Assembly: GCA_945898095.1 (NCBI GenBank)
Contig: CAMDHE010000048.1
Coordinates: 1 to 32,769 of the forward strand
DNA: 32,769 nucleotides
Direction of reading: 5' to 3'
DNA from: Roseateles toxinivorans
GTDB taxonomy: Bacteria; Pseudomonadota; Gammaproteobacteria; Burkholderiales; Burkholderiaceae_C
Part shown: positions 31,592 through 32,769 of the stretch, one piece after another
How positions within the stretch are numbered: the stretch's first letter is position 1
How the letters are laid out: the number at the start of each line of letters is the position of its first letter
The notes under the pieces: model-generated
Databases searched by the model: none
What the model was told of the DNA's origin: nothing
Seen by the model: only the letters and a program-made list of their open reading frames with translations
Program-made: the position numbers and the translations under genes

Positions 31592-32749
31592 CTATTCAAT
31601 GGCTATTCTTGCGATGTCGCTGTAGGAGAATTTTTTAAGCCCACGCGCCAGCGCAATTGCCTTCATGTTCTTGTACTTTTCTTTCTTGAGCAAAATATTG
31701 CTGATCACGGATTTCATTTCGTCGACATCGTCTTTGTACAAGAATTCGCAATTGCCGCCGACATCGACATGTGTGATGCCTTGCCAGTATTTGAAAATAC
31801 AGGGCGTTCCGGCACCAACTGCCTGTTCCCACAAAACTGAGTGCGTCCCTGGGAATACAACCAAGTCAGACAGCAGCAGGTAGTCAAGAATTTCATCGGA
31901 GCCCAGCCATCCGACGTAGACGATGGCTTCTCTAAGCAGTAAGCTCTCGAACAACACCTTCATTTCAGGTGCGACAGTTCCGAATACAAACAATTTGACA
32001 TCAGGTCGGCCAAGCTCGGCAACTGCTTTCATGACCAGATGAATATTCTTCTTCTCGTCGATCTTGCCGCCCGTGGTAATGATAAAACTAGAAGAATCAA
32101 TACCCAGGGCAGTACAATACTTGTTTCTTATTAATGCCCGGTCTTTGCCGTTTAGCAATTCATCATCGACGCCCATGACCAGGAGTTCGACCTTCTTGGG
32201 GTCTATTTTATAGGCGTTGCGCAGGAAGTCGCAGCGCAGCGGGGTTACCCCATAAAATTTCGCAACGTAGGGTGTTAAGCGTTTTGCGTAGTGCCTCCAT
32301 ATCATGTGATGGAATACGTTTTTGGAAAGCCAGGTGCTTGCGCTATTGATGTAGTCGGTGTGGCAATCTACATATATTTTTACCGATTTGTGCTTTGAAG
32401 CGTACTTTACAATTTTCCCGACATCCATGAATGAAAAGTCATGGATGAAGATTAATTCCGGCTTTTCATTCATCAGTAATTCAAGAAAATTATTATAATA
32501 ACGAGCAAATTTGTTGAAGTTGTAAAAAGGCCTACGGTAATCGACCCTGATGACTTTAAAGCCTTCTTTGGTGACGCAGGTGGACTCATTTTCGAGCAGG
32601 CAGGGTTTGCCGTCTGCGTCAAAGGACACCAACGAAGCGATGACCGTTACCTCGTGCCCCTGCAGCACGTGGTATTTCGGTAGCATGTTCTCTTGGTAAG
32701 AGTAATTATCAATAAAGAAATTCGACAGGCAAAGATGTACAATTTTCAT
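31592..32749 (-). CDS. Family 4 glycosyltransferase, AT-rich, probably acquired
   Basis: The 385-residue product starts MKIVHLCLSNFFIDNYSYQE and has LLVMGVDDELLNG, FIITTGGKIDEKKNIHLVMK (the GT4 donor-domain opening) and a phosphate-binding-type stretch VVFPGTHSVLWEQAVGAGTP. Its base composition is sharply AT-richer than everything to its left, and it uses Lys/Asn/Ile codons (AAA, AAT, ATT) avoided by its neighbours, so recent transfer is likely. It is the first complete gene of the minus-strand unit inside the window; 73 non-coding bases separate it from the acyltransferase. Sugar specificity is unknown. Confidence 0.88.
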   Translation of the reverse strand: MKIVHLCLSNFFIDNYSYQENMLPKYHVLQGHEVTVIASLVSFDADGKPCLLENESTCVTKEGFKVIRVDYRRPFYNFNKFARYYNNFLELLMNEKPELIFIHDFSFMDVGKIVKYASKHKSVKIYVDCHTDYINSASTWLSKNVFHHMIWRHYAKRLTPYVAKFYGVTPLRCDFLRNAYKIDPKKVELLVMGVDDELLNGKDRALIRNKYCTALGIDSSSFIITTGGKIDEKKNIHLVMKAVAELGRPDVKLFVFGTVAPEMKVLFESLLLREAIVYVGWLGSDEILDYLLLSDLVVFPGTHSVLWEQAVGAGTPCIFKYWQGITHVDVGGNCEFLYKDDVDEMKSVISNILLKKEKYKNMKAIALARGLKKFSYSDIARIAIE

Positions 32750-32769
32750 TAGAAATGTCCGACGTGATA

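Noticed and set aside
1-32769. CRISPR arrays, tRNA or rRNA genes, phage genes
   Set aside because: No regularly spaced repeats, tRNA-like cloverleaf or rRNA signatures, and no phage structural genes were seen on reading.

Overview
The window is high-GC, densely packed bacterial DNA. It most resembles a gammaproteobacterium, probably Xanthomonadales/Lysobacterales: the type II secretion (T2SS) genes match the Xanthomonas xps set, with a short XpsN-like protein instead of full GspC and a secretin carrying a lipobox. This is inferred from gene content only.

Layout. (1) 1-1685, minus strand: the start of a zinc-ribbon membrane protein that runs off the window edge, a gutted glycerate 2-kinase pseudogene, and an eroded IS3-family element with traceable inverted ends. 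(2) 1686-3787: a stretch with no convincing gene, then a good sigma70-type promoter, a 462-residue secreted Ala/Thr-rich protein that looks like a surface-layer protein, and tandem hairpins ending in a strong terminator. (3) 3861-14175, plus strand: a T2SS operon in the order G-H-I-J-K-L-M-N-D-E-F, almost every gene overlapping the next by a few bases. (4) 14185-17440, minus strand: a three-gene unit encoding a small 'YIDP' membrane protein, a membrane alkaline-phosphatase-superfamily protein annotated by fold as a sulfatase but lacking the sulfatase Cys/Ser, and a sulfotransferase. (5) 17632-22136, plus strand: flippase, family-2 glycosyltransferase, WbuB-like glycosyltransferase and RmlD/WbvR-like reductase. 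(6) 22151-32749, minus strand, read from high to low coordinates: an AT-rich glycosyltransferase, acyltransferase 3, LfnA/WbuX amidotransferase, HisH-like, HisF-like, FnlA, FnlB, FnlC, WbuB and a final glycosyltransferase.

How it works together. Units 5 and 6 form a surface-polysaccharide (O-antigen or capsule) locus. FnlA-FnlB-FnlC should make UDP-L-FucNAc from UDP-GlcNAc. LfnA with the HisH/HisF-like pair should convert an N-acetyl group to an acetamidino group, giving L-FucNAm, as described for Pseudomonas aeruginosa O12 and E. coli O145. The extra RmlD-like reductase suggests a branch to a second L-sugar (L-RhaNAc/L-QuiNAc type), and two WbuB-like transferases could add the two residues. 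No Wzy polymerase, initiating transferase or chain-length regulator was recognised, so the locus probably continues past the right edge. The abundant-looking secreted protein beside a complete T2SS core, itself beside a polysaccharide locus, suggests a surface-array region: array protein, exporter and anchoring glycan. That link is inference.

Most notable observations: the HisF-like protein has lost the first catalytic Asp (position 11 is Leu) but keeps Asp130; the sulfatase-fold protein has Thr where the formylglycine Cys should be; and the secreted protein/T2SS/polysaccharide linkage.
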